NCBI RefSeq assembly: GCF_023156585.1 | Contig: NZ_JALNMI010000002.1 | Span: 593,936-657,935, forward strand | Origin: Subsaxibacter sp. CAU 1640 | GTDB lineage: Bacteria; Bacteroidota; Bacteroidia; Flavobacteriales; Flavobacteriaceae | Length of the DNA stretch: 64,000 nucleotides | Direction of reading: 5' to 3' | Part shown: positions 1 to 9,009 of the stretch, piece after piece | How the letters are laid out: the number at the start of each line of letters is the position of its first letter | Position numbering within the stretch: position 1 is the first letter of the stretch | Notes under the pieces: model-generated | What the model was told of the DNA's origin: nothing | The model's database searches: none | The model's input: the letters and a program-made list of their open reading frames with translations, nothing else | Program-made: the position numbers and the translations under genes

Positions 1-409
1 CTTTATTTGTAAAAGCAGTACGCTTCACTGTAAAAGGTGACGCACTGGTAGGTGCAGCAACCACATTTGAAGCGTAACCAGCGTCAAGATTTACGGCTAA
101 AATTGGCGCCAAATATTTACTATCGGCACTTTGGCTTAAGATAACAACTTTAGTTCCCTCTTTTTCTGCGGCTTGCTTAATAACGTTAGCATAAGTTTTG
201 GCATTGAACGCATCCATTTTACCATCATTCACTTTCAAAACCTTATCAACACCATAAGTCCCTAATTCAGAAACATCATCGGCATTGACAGCAATTGCAG
301 TAACGGTAGTTCCCATTTGATCTGCAACGGCTTTAGCGTAAGAAGCAACCTCAAAAGCTGCTTTTTTGAATTTCCCTTTTTCTGATTCTGTATATACTAA
401 AACTGACAT
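1..409 (-). CDS. etfA: Electron transfer flavoprotein alpha subunit, N-terminal part (gene runs off left edge)
   Basis: Partial gene; about 136 N-terminal residues are visible, starting MSVLVYTESEKG at the ATG whose complement is at 407-409. This is the N-terminal domain of ETF alpha. The FAD-binding C-terminal domain lies outside the window. With EtfB it forms the soluble heterodimer that passes electrons from acyl-CoA and other dehydrogenases to ETF-quinone oxidoreductase. It follows etfB by 21 bp on the same strand, so the two are one operon (etfB-etfA). The identity rests on the N-terminal sequence plus the adjacent etfB. No defect is seen in the visible part. Confidence 0.93.
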   Translation of the reverse strand, partial: MSVLVYTESEKGKFKKAAFEVASYAKAVADQMGTTVTAIAVNADDVSELGTYGVDKVLKVNDGKMDAFNAKTYANVIKQAAEKEGTKVVILSQSADSKYLAPILAVNLDAGYASNVVAAPTSASPFTVKRTAFTNK

Positions 410-430
410 TTTTTTCTTTTTTGAAATTAA

Positions 431-1177
431 TTAAATGACTTTCGCTTCGTTGTGAAGTAAACTGACCAACTCATCCAAATTATCTGGAGAAACCAATTTT
501 ACCGCTCCTTTAGGTGCAGGTTTTTCAAACTTCACTGTTGACGTTTCCGTTGAAACATCAACTGGTTCCATCACCTTTAATGGTTTTTGACGCGCCATCA
601 TAATACCTCTCATATTTGGGATTCTCAAATCGCTTTCTTCAACCAGACCTTTTTGCCCTCCAATGACCAAAGGCAACGTTGTAGAAACAGTTTCTTTTCC
701 ACCATCAATTTCTCTAACAGCCTTGGCATTTGTTCCATCAACTTCAAGATTGATACAATTGGTTACAAAGTTAGCTCCGATTAGTTCAGCTAACATACCA
801 GGAACCATTGCACCATTATAATCAATAGACTCACGTCCTGCAATCACCAAATCATATCCACCATCTTTCACTACATTGGCCAATTGCTTTGCTACCGCAT
901 ATCCATCGGTCGCAGGTGTATTTACTCTGATGGCACCATCAGCTCCAATAGCCAAAGCCTTACGAAGTGTAGGTTCTGTTTCTGGACCTCCAACGTTGAC
1001 AACATCTACTGTAGCTCCTTGTTTTTCCTTGAACCACATAGCGCGAGTTAAACCGAACTCATCATTTGGATTAATCACAAATTGAACACCATTAGTATCA
1101 AACTTGGTATCGCCATCTGTAAAATTGATTTTTGAAGTCGTATCTGGTACGTGACTAATACATACGAGTATTTTCAT
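431..1177 (-). CDS. etfB: Electron transfer flavoprotein beta subunit
   Basis: 248 residues, a normal length for ETF beta. It begins MKILVCISHVPDT and shows the family signature region around residues 110-137 (AGRESIDYNGAMVPGMLAE), part of the adenine nucleotide-binding fold. The beta subunit binds AMP and partners EtfA in cytoplasmic electron transfer from beta-oxidation and amino-acid dehydrogenases. It is the first gene of etfB-etfA. The upstream 217 bp to the next gene contain no other gene and presumably the promoter. I found no perfect TAnnTTTG box there; the closest is TAACTTCG. Confidence 0.95.
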   Translation of the reverse strand: MKILVCISHVPDTTSKINFTDGDTKFDTNGVQFVINPNDEFGLTRAMWFKEKQGATVDVVNVGGPETEPTLRKALAIGADGAIRVNTPATDGYAVAKQLANVVKDGGYDLVIAGRESIDYNGAMVPGMLAELIGANFVTNCINLEVDGTNAKAVREIDGGKETVSTTLPLVIGGQKGLVEESDLRIPNMRGIMMARQKPLKVMEPVDVSTETSTVKFEKPAPKGAVKLVSPDNLDELVSLLHNEAKVI

Positions 1178-1394
1178 TTTTATGGTATTTTTTAAAAGTT
1201 AGTGGTTTTATTGATGATTCTCGAATTTTCTGTGTTGAAAACTGACTGATTTTCCTAAAACCGCAATGTATTTTTAATCGGATACGAAGTTAAATATTTT
1301 AGTCGACATATTTACTATGCGTGCATAATAAATTTAAAAAAGAAAGGATCAAATCATAAACTAGAATTTTGACCCTTACTTTTTAATAAAATTT

Positions 1395-2072
1395 CTATTG
1401 AAGACTAGGTATCATTTTAAACCTGCCATCAGTTATTGTAATCACATCCGAAGAATCCTCTGTATTATATAGTTTTACCGCAAAATTGCCTTCAATTATT
1501 TGTGCAGTACCGACTTGGACTTCCAAAATATATGAATTAGCTGGTATAGAGGAAATTATACTAAAATAGCTTCCGGTTTGGTCTCCGCCGTAGGTGTCAT
1601 AAAAAGGCCCTTGTGTTGCAATTGGATTATAATTGACACCAACTTTTCCGGTCGGTCCATTAGAAGGTTCGTTACTGGAAGCAAAATCATATTCTCCTAT
1701 AGGAAATTTATCATTAAAAGTTTCTGATTGGTAAGCCTCATCCGAGCACAAGTGAAATCTCACAAATTCCATTCCTATTGAAGGTCGATTCTCGTCATCT
1801 AAATTTGGATATAAAAAAGGATGATAGTTATATCCTCCTGTATCAGGATAATAGGCACAAACTGCTGGAAGTGTATTACTTAAACCTGGGGAATAATCAA
1901 GTGTTGTGGCATCAACTCTTTGTCCAAATAAAAATGGTTCACCATTAATTTTTCCAGACATAAAATAGATGTAGTCTGCGCTATCAAAATTAGATGAATC
2001 AGATGGACTATCATTGCTGCTACAAGCAAAAATTAGTAGTCCCATTGCAAAAAATAAACTTCTTTTAACCAT
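1395..2072 (-). CDS. Hypothetical secreted lipoprotein
   Basis: 225 residues. The N-terminus has a short basic region, a hydrophobic stretch and a lipobox ending LIFAC, giving a lipidated Cys at about residue 17. A Ser/Asp/Asn-rich linker follows (SSNDSPSDSSN), typical of Bacteroidota surface or periplasmic lipoproteins. The rest is an aromatic-rich, probably beta-sandwich region with no motif I recognise. It stands alone between etfB (same strand, 217 bp away) and the divergent pdhB, so its context gives no function. Confidence 0.8.
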   Translation of the reverse strand: MVKRSLFFAMGLLIFACSSNDSPSDSSNFDSADYIYFMSGKINGEPFLFGQRVDATTLDYSPGLSNTLPAVCAYYPDTGGYNYHPFLYPNLDDENRPSIGMEFVRFHLCSDEAYQSETFNDKFPIGEYDFASSNEPSNGPTGKVGVNYNPIATQGPFYDTYGGDQTGSYFSIISSIPANSYILEVQVGTAQIIEGNFAVKLYNTEDSSDVITITDGRFKMIPSLQ

Positions 2073-2239
2073 ATTGAATTGTTTTATCCTGTTATGGTCC
2101 GAATATAGAAAATTTATTTAAATATGATTGATTTAAAAATTTATTGACTACTTCATACACTGTGTGGTTTTGTGGTTCATAAAAATTTTATTTCTTATGT
2201 CATTAGTGATTTTTCAATATTTATATTGTCAATAATTCC

Positions 2240-2247
2240 TATTTTTG
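2240..2247 (+). promoter_or_regulatory. Probable -7 box (TATTTTTG) of the pdhB promoter
   Basis: A perfect match to the Bacteroidota -7 consensus TAnnTTTG, 22 bp before the pdhB ATG. No TTG is found at the expected -33 distance, so this is a half-supported promoter. Confidence 0.45.
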
Positions 2248-2269
2248 CTATTCGAATTAAAATTTTACA

Positions 2270-3247
2270 ATGAAGACAATTCAATTTAGAGAAGCTATTG
2301 CTGAAGCGATGAGCGAGGAAATGCGTCGCGATGAGAGTGTTTACCTGATGGGTGAAGAAGTAGCCGAATACAATGGTGCCTATAAAGCATCTAAAGGAAT
2401 GTTAGATGAATTTGGCCCGAAACGTGTTATTGACACTCCTATTGCCGAACTTGGTTTTGCTGGAGTTGCCATAGGTTCTACTATGACTGGCAACAGACCG
2501 ATTGTAGAATATATGACTTTCAACTTCTCATTGGTTGGTATTGACCAAATTATCAATAATGCAGCCAAAATCAGACAGATGTCTGGTGGGCAATTCAGTT
2601 GTCCGATTGTCTTTAGAGGACCGACTGCTTCTGCTGGTCAGTTGGGTGCTACGCATTCTCAAGCCTTCGAAAATTGGTTCGCAAATACTCCTGGTTTAAA
2701 GGTTGTTGTACCTTCTAATCCTTACGATGCCAAAGGTTTATTGAAATCTGCCATTCGTGACAATGATCCTGTAATCTTTATGGAAAGTGAGCAAATGTAT
2801 GGTGACAAAGGTGAAGTTCCTGAAGGTGAATACACAATCCCTTTAGGAGTTGCTGAAATCAAAAGAGAAGGTAAAGACGTCACGATTGTTTCTTTCGGAA
2901 AAATCATCAAAGAAGCTTACAAAGCTGCTGATGAATTGGAAAAAGAAGGTATTTCCTGTGAAATTATTGACCTTCGTACCGTGCGTCCAATGGACAAAAA
3001 AGCCATCTTGGAATCTGTAAAGAAAACGAATCGATTGGTTATTTTGGAAGAGGCGTGGCCATTTGGAAACGTCGCAACCGAAATCACATATATTGTTCAG
3101 TCTGAAGCATTCGATTACCTAGATGCTCCAATTGTAAAATTAAACACTGCCGATACTCCTGCACCATATTCTCCTGTATTATTGGAAGAATGGTTACCAA
3201 ACAGCGAAGATGTCATTAAAGCGGTGAAAAAAGTTATGTATAAATAA
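2270..3247 (+). CDS. pdhB: Pyruvate dehydrogenase E1 component, beta subunit
   Basis: 325 residues, normal for E1 beta of 2-oxo acid dehydrogenases. It has the N-terminal REAIAEAMSEEM segment, the EEVAEYNGAYKASKGM cofactor region (residues about 29-44), the pyrimidine-binding-domain core and the C-terminal transketolase domain (DLRTVRPMD, EEAWPFGNVATEI). With E1 alpha it carries out TPP-dependent decarboxylation of pyruvate and acetylates the E2 lipoyl arm. The pdhA and pdhC genes are not adjacent, so the subunit genes are scattered. A branched-chain 2-oxo acid E1 beta is the alternative, but the close overall match to flavobacterial PdhB favours pyruvate. A terminator follows. Confidence 0.92.
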   Translation: MKTIQFREAIAEAMSEEMRRDESVYLMGEEVAEYNGAYKASKGMLDEFGPKRVIDTPIAELGFAGVAIGSTMTGNRPIVEYMTFNFSLVGIDQIINNAAKIRQMSGGQFSCPIVFRGPTASAGQLGATHSQAFENWFANTPGLKVVVPSNPYDAKGLLKSAIRDNDPVIFMESEQMYGDKGEVPEGEYTIPLGVAEIKREGKDVTIVSFGKIIKEAYKAADELEKEGISCEIIDLRTVRPMDKKAILESVKKTNRLVILEEAWPFGNVATEITYIVQSEAFDYLDAPIVKLNTADTPAPYSPVLLEEWLPNSEDVIKAVKKVMYK

Positions 3248-3271
3248 TTCGCATTTTTTTGCGTTATATAG

Positions 3272-3304
3272 ACTTCATCAGCACAATTGTTGATGAAGTT
3301 TTTT
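3272..3304 (+). terminator. Rho-independent terminator after pdhB
   Basis: Perfect 9-bp stem ACTTCATCA (3272-3280) / TGATGAAGT (3291-3299) with a T-run to 3304. It ends only about 4 bp before the next ATG, so it sits in the leader of the downstream gene. Confidence 0.75.
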
Positions 3305-3308
3305 GCTT

Positions 3309-5807
3309 ATGAATCTAAAACTACTTGTCCCAATTTTTTTCTTCGGTTTTATTTCCGCCTTGGCACAGACCAAAATCAGTGGATATGTTTTAGATGAACA
3401 AAATGTGCCTGTTGCTTATGCCAATGTATTTTTCAAAGGTTCTACTGAAGGTACCATCACTGATGAAAACGGTAAATTTTATCTAGAATCGAGCAATACT
3501 TGGGATGTGGTCAATGTTTCCTTTTTAGGTTATGAAACATTGGAAGTGACGTTGACAAAAAAAATCAACTACGATTTAAAACTCATCCTGAAAGAAGCTG
3601 CTTCACAACTCAATGAAGTGGTTATTGTTACAGGAAAACAATCCAAAAAGGAATCTGAAAATCCTGCAATAGCCATCTTAAAAAAGATTTGGGAGCGAAA
3701 GCGTAAAAACGGACTCAAGAAATTTGATCAATATCAATACAACAAATACGAAAAGGTTGAATTTGACCTCAACACCATTGATAGTTCCCTAATTAAAAGC
3801 AGACTTTTCAAAGGAATGGAGTTTGTGTTTGACCAAGTTGACACTTCAAAAGTTACTGGAAAAACGTATTTACCAATTTTTTTGAATGAAGCTTCAAGCA
3901 TTGTGTATGGTGATAATGTTTTAAATAAAGAAAAAGAAGACCTCAAGGGTAATAAAAATTCAGGCTTTAGCAACAATCAAATTATTATTGATTTTGTGGA
4001 TGATTTATATTCGGAATATGACATCTACGATAACTATCTGAAATTCTTTGACAAAAGTTTTGTCAGCCCTATATCAACCACTGGTATCAACACTTACAAC
4101 TATGTTTTGTCAGACAGTGCCTATATCGACAATAAATGGTGCTACAACATCATTTATTATCCTCGACGTAAAAACGAGTTGACTTTTAAAGGTGACTTCT
4201 GGGTGAATGATTCCACATTTGCCATTAAGGAAATCAATATGCAAGCTTCCAAAAGCGCCAACATCAATTGGGTAAAAGAGATTTATATCGAACAGGAATT
4301 TGAAGTGTTGAATGATTCGGTATTTCTTATCAAGCGTGATTATATGCTTTCGGATTTTGCTTTCAACAAAAAAGAGCAATCAAGAGGTGTTTATGGTAAG
4401 CGAACGACCTTGTTCAACAATTATCAATTCAATATTAAGAAAGACGAAAGTTTTTATACAAAGGAAGTTTACGACTACGATCAAGATGTTTACAATCGGG
4501 ATGATTCTTTTTGGGAAGAAAACCGTCTGGAAGCATTGAATCAAGATGAACGAGGTGTCTATAAAATGCTGGACACCCTCAAAACGGTCAAGAAATTCAA
4601 ACGGCTTTACAACTTGGGAAGCATTTTGGCTTCAGGTTATATTGAATTTCCTAGTATCAATATGGATTATGGTCCAATTTTTTCAACCTTCGGCTTCAAT
4701 CAGGTGGAAGGTGTTCGTTTACGTACAGGTGGAAGAACCTATTTTGGACCAAACGATTTATGGAGAGTTGAAGGATTTCTCGCATATGGATTTAAAGATG
4801 ATAAATTCAAATATGGAATTTCGGGTAAATGGCTTCTCGACAAAAAGAATCGATTGATTATTTCTGGTGGAAATCGACGTGATGTTGAACAAATAGGTGC
4901 CAGCTTAACAAATTCGACCGATGTTTTGGGTAGAAGCTTGGCTTCTTCAGCTGTGTTGACTACAGCACCAAATGATAAACTGACCAATATCAATCTTACG
5001 ACTTTTTCCATTGAAATGGAGCCCGTAAGGAATCTGGTCTTTAGGACAAGTTTGAGCTATCGAACTTTGGAGTCTGCATCGGAAACATTCAGTCTCGATT
5101 ATTTTGATCCCGAATCGCCAACAGGCATTGCTTCGACCGTTAGGCAATATGAAAACGCTTTCTCGATTTCATACTTTCCAAAACGCAAAATGACAGGATT
5201 CGGCGTAGAGCGTCGCACTGCAAATGACAATTTTGCCAGCCTTTTTGCGCAGGTGACGCGTGGCGATAAAAGTGTTTTCAATGGTGATTTTGACTATACG
5301 AAAGTTCAATTTTCATACATTCAACCTTGGGCTGTAGGTGGTTTTGGTCGTTTGACCACAACAGTTGAAGCAGGAAAAACCTTCGGAGAAGTTCCTTTGG
5401 GTCTTTTAAGTGTAGTACCTGGTAATCAATCGTATTTTTCAATTTACAATACCTTTTCGCAATTGGATTTTTACGAATTCGTTACCGATACCTACACCTC
5501 ATTCCATTTGGAACATAACTTCAATGGACGTTTTTTCTCTAGAATTCCTTTCTTAAGAAAATATAATCTTCGAGAAATTGTTGGGGTTAGAGGTGTTTGG
5601 GGAGATATTTCGCAAGAGAATAAAGATTTAAATGCCTCTGGGCTTATTTACAACGCTCCAACAGATAAAATCTACTACGAGTACAGTTTTGGAGTTGGCA
5701 ACATATTTAAAGTCTTTAGATTAGATTTCAATTTCCGAGGAAATTACAGAAATGTTCCAGATGCTAGAAATTTTGGTGTCACTGGTAGTTTTGGGTTTTA
5801 TTTTTAA
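3309..5807 (+). CDS. DUF5686 / CarboxypepD_reg-like outer-membrane protein
   Basis: 833 residues from the ATG at 3309 (a TTG two codons upstream is less likely). A signal peptide (MNLKLLVPIFFFGFISALAQ) is followed by a carboxypeptidase-D regulatory-like beta-sandwich (about residues 22-100; SGYVLDEQNVPVAYANVFF, ending LNEVVIV). Then comes the long DUF5686 region with many aromatic beta strands, ending in a barrel-like FGVTGSFGFYF with terminal aromatic residue. This architecture belongs to Bacteroidota outer-membrane proteins of unknown function. It differs from TonB-dependent receptors in lacking a clear plug. It follows pdhB after a terminator, so it is probably expressed separately. Confidence 0.85.
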   Translation: MNLKLLVPIFFFGFISALAQTKISGYVLDEQNVPVAYANVFFKGSTEGTITDENGKFYLESSNTWDVVNVSFLGYETLEVTLTKKINYDLKLILKEAASQLNEVVIVTGKQSKKESENPAIAILKKIWERKRKNGLKKFDQYQYNKYEKVEFDLNTIDSSLIKSRLFKGMEFVFDQVDTSKVTGKTYLPIFLNEASSIVYGDNVLNKEKEDLKGNKNSGFSNNQIIIDFVDDLYSEYDIYDNYLKFFDKSFVSPISTTGINTYNYVLSDSAYIDNKWCYNIIYYPRRKNELTFKGDFWVNDSTFAIKEINMQASKSANINWVKEIYIEQEFEVLNDSVFLIKRDYMLSDFAFNKKEQSRGVYGKRTTLFNNYQFNIKKDESFYTKEVYDYDQDVYNRDDSFWEENRLEALNQDERGVYKMLDTLKTVKKFKRLYNLGSILASGYIEFPSINMDYGPIFSTFGFNQVEGVRLRTGGRTYFGPNDLWRVEGFLAYGFKDDKFKYGISGKWLLDKKNRLIISGGNRRDVEQIGASLTNSTDVLGRSLASSAVLTTAPNDKLTNINLTTFSIEMEPVRNLVFRTSLSYRTLESASETFSLDYFDPESPTGIASTVRQYENAFSISYFPKRKMTGFGVERRTANDNFASLFAQVTRGDKSVFNGDFDYTKVQFSYIQPWAVGGFGRLTTTVEAGKTFGEVPLGLLSVVPGNQSYFSIYNTFSQLDFYEFVTDTYTSFHLEHNFNGRFFSRIPFLRKYNLREIVGVRGVWGDISQENKDLNASGLIYNAPTDKIYYEYSFGVGNIFKVFRLDFNFRGNYRNVPDARNFGVTGSFGFYF

Positions 5808-5828
5808 ACTTAAATCTTCAAAATTTAA

Positions 5829-5858
5829 TTGCAAAACTTAAGGACTTCCGTATCTTTG
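5829..5858 (+). promoter_or_regulatory. Bacteroidota-type promoter of ppa
   Basis: TTG at 5829-5831, 19-bp spacer, then a perfect TAnnTTTG box (TATCTTTG) at 5851-5858. It lies 19 bp before the ppa ATG. Both elements and the spacing match the primary-sigma consensus of the phylum. Confidence 0.75.
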
Positions 5859-5877
5859 CACCCCTAAAAAATAGAAA

Positions 5878-6405
5878 ATGACAGTCACAGGAAAAAAAAC
5901 CATTGATGTTCTTATAGAAATCCCAAAAGGAAGCCGAAACAAATACGAATATGATTTTAAACTGAAAAAAATCAGATTTGACAGAATGCTATTCTCATCA
6001 ATGATGTATCCGGGTGATTATGGTTTTATACCAGAAACACTTGCATTGGACAAAGATCCTTTAGATGTTTTGGTGTTGGGAACAGAGCCAACTTTTCCAA
6101 TGTGTGTTATGGAAGTAAAGCCAATAGGTGTATTTCATATGACCGACGAAAAAGGACCAGACGAAAAATTGATTTGCGTCCCTGTTTCAGATCCAATATG
6201 GAACAAATATCAAGACATTGAAGACTTAAATCCTCACAGGATTAAAGAAATTGAGCATTTCTTCCAAGTTTACAAAGATCTTGAAGAGAAAAAAGTTGAT
6301 GTAGGCGGTTGGGGTAATGCTAGTGAAGCTTATGAAATTCTTAATAAGTGCATCGAACGCTATGAAAATAGCGAACATAAAGCGAATGGAAATTTTACCA
6401 TTTGA
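5878..6405 (+). CDS. ppa: Inorganic pyrophosphatase (soluble, family I)
   Basis: 175 residues, the usual size of bacterial family I PPase. It hydrolyses PPi to two phosphates in the cytoplasm, pulling biosynthetic reactions forward. The metal-binding signature is visible as DKDPLDVLVLG (residues 58-68, with D60 and D63), after the conserved MMYPGDYGFIPET segment. It has its own promoter and terminator, so it is monocistronic. The next gene is the membrane-bound pyrophosphatase, so two different PPi-consuming enzymes lie side by side. Confidence 0.96.
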   Translation: MTVTGKKTIDVLIEIPKGSRNKYEYDFKLKKIRFDRMLFSSMMYPGDYGFIPETLALDKDPLDVLVLGTEPTFPMCVMEVKPIGVFHMTDEKGPDEKLICVPVSDPIWNKYQDIEDLNPHRIKEIEHFFQVYKDLEEKKVDVGGWGNASEAYEILNKCIERYENSEHKANGNFTI

Positions 6406-6431
6406 TCAATAAATCAAAATCATAACTTAAG

Positions 6432-6462
6432 CCCTTATATAATAAAGTATAAGGGTTTTTTT
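6432..6462 (+). terminator. Rho-independent terminator of ppa
   Basis: Perfect 8-bp stem CCCTTATA (6432-6439) / TATAAGGG (6448-6455) followed by seven T residues. Confidence 0.85.
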
Positions 6463-6480
6463 AATTCTTACAGATTTTAC

Positions 6481-6488
6481 TACTTTTG
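6481..6488 (+). promoter_or_regulatory. -7 box (TACTTTTG) of the hppA promoter
   Basis: Perfect TAnnTTTG match 25 bp before the hppA ATG. The expected -33 position falls in the T-run of the ppa terminator, so no clear TTG is seen. Confidence 0.5.
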
Positions 6489-6513
6489 CCAGCAATCAAC
6501 AAATCAAATTAAT

Positions 6514-8934
6514 ATGGAACAAAATATGATTTATGTGCCAATCGCATTGGCAATTTTAGGGCTCCTCTTTATGTTCGTCAAGATGGCTTGGGTTAAAAAG
6601 CAAGCTGCTGGTGACGCTAAAATGCAAGGAATTTCAAAAAGCATCAAAGAAGGTGCATTGGCATTTTTAAATGCTGAATATAAGTTGTTAGCGATTTTTG
6701 TAGTGATAGCATCTGCCGCTTTGTTCGGCATTTCTCAAATAGTAGACACTACAAGCTGGATGATTGTTCCAGCATTTATTTTTGGTGCATTTTTCTCTGC
6801 ATTGGCAGGAAATATCGGTATGCGTATCGCTACTGAAGCGAATGCTCGTACTACCGAAGCTGCCAAAACAAGTTTACCACAAGCCTTGAAAGTGTCTTTC
6901 GGTGGTGGTACTGTAATGGGTCTTGGTGTGGCTGGTTTAGCTGTATTGGGATTGAGCTTATTTTTTATGTTCTTCTTGGGACAATTTATGGGAGCTGAAG
7001 GCTCTTTCTACGATAATATGACGGTTGTTTTAGAAACTCTTGCTGGTTTCTCGTTGGGTGCTGAATCTATTGCATTATTTGCACGTGTAGGTGGTGGTAT
7101 CTATACCAAAGCTGCTGACGTTGGAGCTGATCTTGTGGGTAAAGTTGAAGCTGGTATTCCAGAAGATGACCCTCGCAACCCTGCCACCATTGCGGATAAC
7201 GTAGGTGACAACGTAGGTGACGTGGCTGGTATGGGTGCTGACTTGTTCGGTTCTTATGTAGCGACGGTATTGGCATCCATGGTGTTGGGTAACTACATCA
7301 TTAAGGATATGGCCGACAATGGTATGGTGAATGAAACGTTTAATGGAATGGGAGCTATTCTATTGCCATTGGTCATTGCTGGTGTTGGTGTTTTAGCGTC
7401 CATTTTAGGAACGTTCTTGGTTCGCATCAAAGATAATTCTGCTAAAGAAGCACAAGTACAAAGAGCCTTGGATACAGGAAACTGGGTATCCATTATCTTG
7501 ACATTAGTGGCGAGCTACTTCCTAATTGATTGGATGTTGCCTGAAATAATGACGATGAAATTTTTCGGCGAAGGTTACAAAGAAATCCCTTCTATGAATG
7601 TATTCTGGTCTGCGTGTATCGGTTTGGCGGTTGGCGCATTGATTTCGACAGTAACAGCTTATTATACAAGTCTTGGTAAAAAACCAGTGTTGGATATTGT
7701 TAGAAATAGTTCAACAGGAGCGGCAACCAATATCATTGCTGGTTTGGCAGTTGGTATGAAATCGACCTTACTTTCAGTTATCTTGTTTGCAGCTGCTATT
7801 TACGGCTCTTATGAGTTGGCTGGCTTCTATGGTGTGGCTTTGGCTGCATCTGCAATGATGGCAACCACTGCGATGCAGTTGGCTATCGATGCATTCGGAC
7901 CTATCGCTGATAATGCTGGTGGAGTGGCCGAGATGAGCGAATTGCCTAAAGAAGTACGTGAGCGTACCGATATTTTGGATTCTGTGGGAAATACGACTGC
8001 TGCTGTTGGTAAAGGTTTTGCAATTGCTTCTGCTGCGTTGACAGCATTGGCACTATTCGCTGCATATGTAACCTTTACAGGAATTGACGGTATCAACATC
8101 TTTAAGGCTGATGTATTGGCTGCACTTTTCGTAGGTGGAATGATTCCTGTGGTATTCTCTGCTTTAGCAATGCAATCTGTCGGAAAAGCAGCAATGCAAA
8201 TGGTACAGGAAGTGCGTCGTCAGTTTAGAGAAATCCCTGGTATTATGGAAGGAACTGGCAAACCGGAATACGGTAAATGTGTTGAAATTTCTACACAAGC
8301 CGCTCTAAAGGAAATGATTGTTCCTGGTTTGATTACCATTATTACTCCTATCGTCATCGGATTGATTTTTGGTGCTGAACCTCTTGGTGGTTATATGGCT
8401 GGTGTTTGTGTGAGTGGTGTAATGTGGGCTATTTTCCAAAACAACGCTGGTGGTGCTTGGGATAATGCTAAAAAATCGTTCGAAGCTGGTGTTGAAATCA
8501 ATGGAAAAGTAGAATACAAAGGAAGTGATGCTCACAAAGCTGCCGTTACTGGTGATACTGTGGGTGATCCTTTCAAAGATACTTCTGGTCCTTCAATGAA
8601 CATCTTGATTAAATTGACGTGCTTGGTAGGTCTAGTGATTGCTCCTATTTTAGGTGGCCATTCTTCTGATATTATGGAAGTTGAAAATGATATCGAGGTC
8701 ATTGAAGAACGTATTATTGAAGGTGGTGAAGATATGGCCAACAAAACAGAAACATTTGTGGAAATGCTGAAGAATGATAGTAATGACCAAGTAACAGCAA
8801 ATGTTGAAATCAGAAAAACGGTTAATGGCGAAACGATGACTGAAACAAAAACCTTCACAGGAACTGAAGAAGAAGTTCGTGAACAATTGAAAGACGTTGA
8901 AGGTGTGAAAATCAAAATCAAAGATAAAGAGTAA
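6514..8934 (+). CDS. hppA: Membrane-bound ion-translocating pyrophosphatase
   Basis: 806 residues with about 16 hydrophobic segments. It couples PPi hydrolysis to Na+ and/or H+ export across the inner membrane. The catalytic loop [19 protein letters not shown] is at about residues 217-236. The second conserved motif contains GNTTAA (Ala rather than Lys), which in this family marks the K+-dependent class. Whether it pumps Na+, H+ or both cannot be read with confidence. The core ends near residue 714; about 90 mostly acidic residues follow ([19 protein letters not shown] and beyond), making it longer than minimal members. A terminator follows. Confidence 0.95.
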   Translation: MEQNMIYVPIALAILGLLFMFVKMAWVKKQAAGDAKMQGISKSIKEGALAFLNAEYKLLAIFVVIASAALFGISQIVDTTSWMIVPAFIFGAFFSALAGNIGMRIATEANARTTEAAKTSLPQALKVSFGGGTVMGLGVAGLAVLGLSLFFMFFLGQFMGAEGSFYDNMTVVLETLAGFSLGAESIALFARVGGGIYTKAADVGADLVGKVEAGIPEDDPRNPATIADNVGDNVGDVAGMGADLFGSYVATVLASMVLGNYIIKDMADNGMVNETFNGMGAILLPLVIAGVGVLASILGTFLVRIKDNSAKEAQVQRALDTGNWVSIILTLVASYFLIDWMLPEIMTMKFFGEGYKEIPSMNVFWSACIGLAVGALISTVTAYYTSLGKKPVLDIVRNSSTGAATNIIAGLAVGMKSTLLSVILFAAAIYGSYELAGFYGVALAASAMMATTAMQLAIDAFGPIADNAGGVAEMSELPKEVRERTDILDSVGNTTAAVGKGFAIASAALTALALFAAYVTFTGIDGINIFKADVLAALFVGGMIPVVFSALAMQSVGKAAMQMVQEVRRQFREIPGIMEGTGKPEYGKCVEISTQAALKEMIVPGLITIITPIVIGLIFGAEPLGGYMAGVCVSGVMWAIFQNNAGGAWDNAKKSFEAGVEINGKVEYKGSDAHKAAVTGDTVGDPFKDTSGPSMNILIKLTCLVGLVIAPILGGHSSDIMEVENDIEVIEERIIEGGEDMANKTETFVEMLKNDSNDQVTANVEIRKTVNGETMTETKTFTGTEEEVREQLKDVEGVKIKIKDKE

Positions 8935-8956
8935 GCCACGCTTATTCAGTAAAATG

Positions 8957-8985
8957 AACCCTATCTTATCGATAGGGTTTTTTTA
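8957..8985 (+). terminator. Rho-independent terminator of hppA
   Basis: Stem AACCCTATC (8957-8965) / GATAGGGTT (8971-8979), 5-nt loop, then a T-run. Confidence 0.85.
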
Positions 8986-9009
8986 TGCGAAATTTCGTAA
9001 TTTGGTAAG

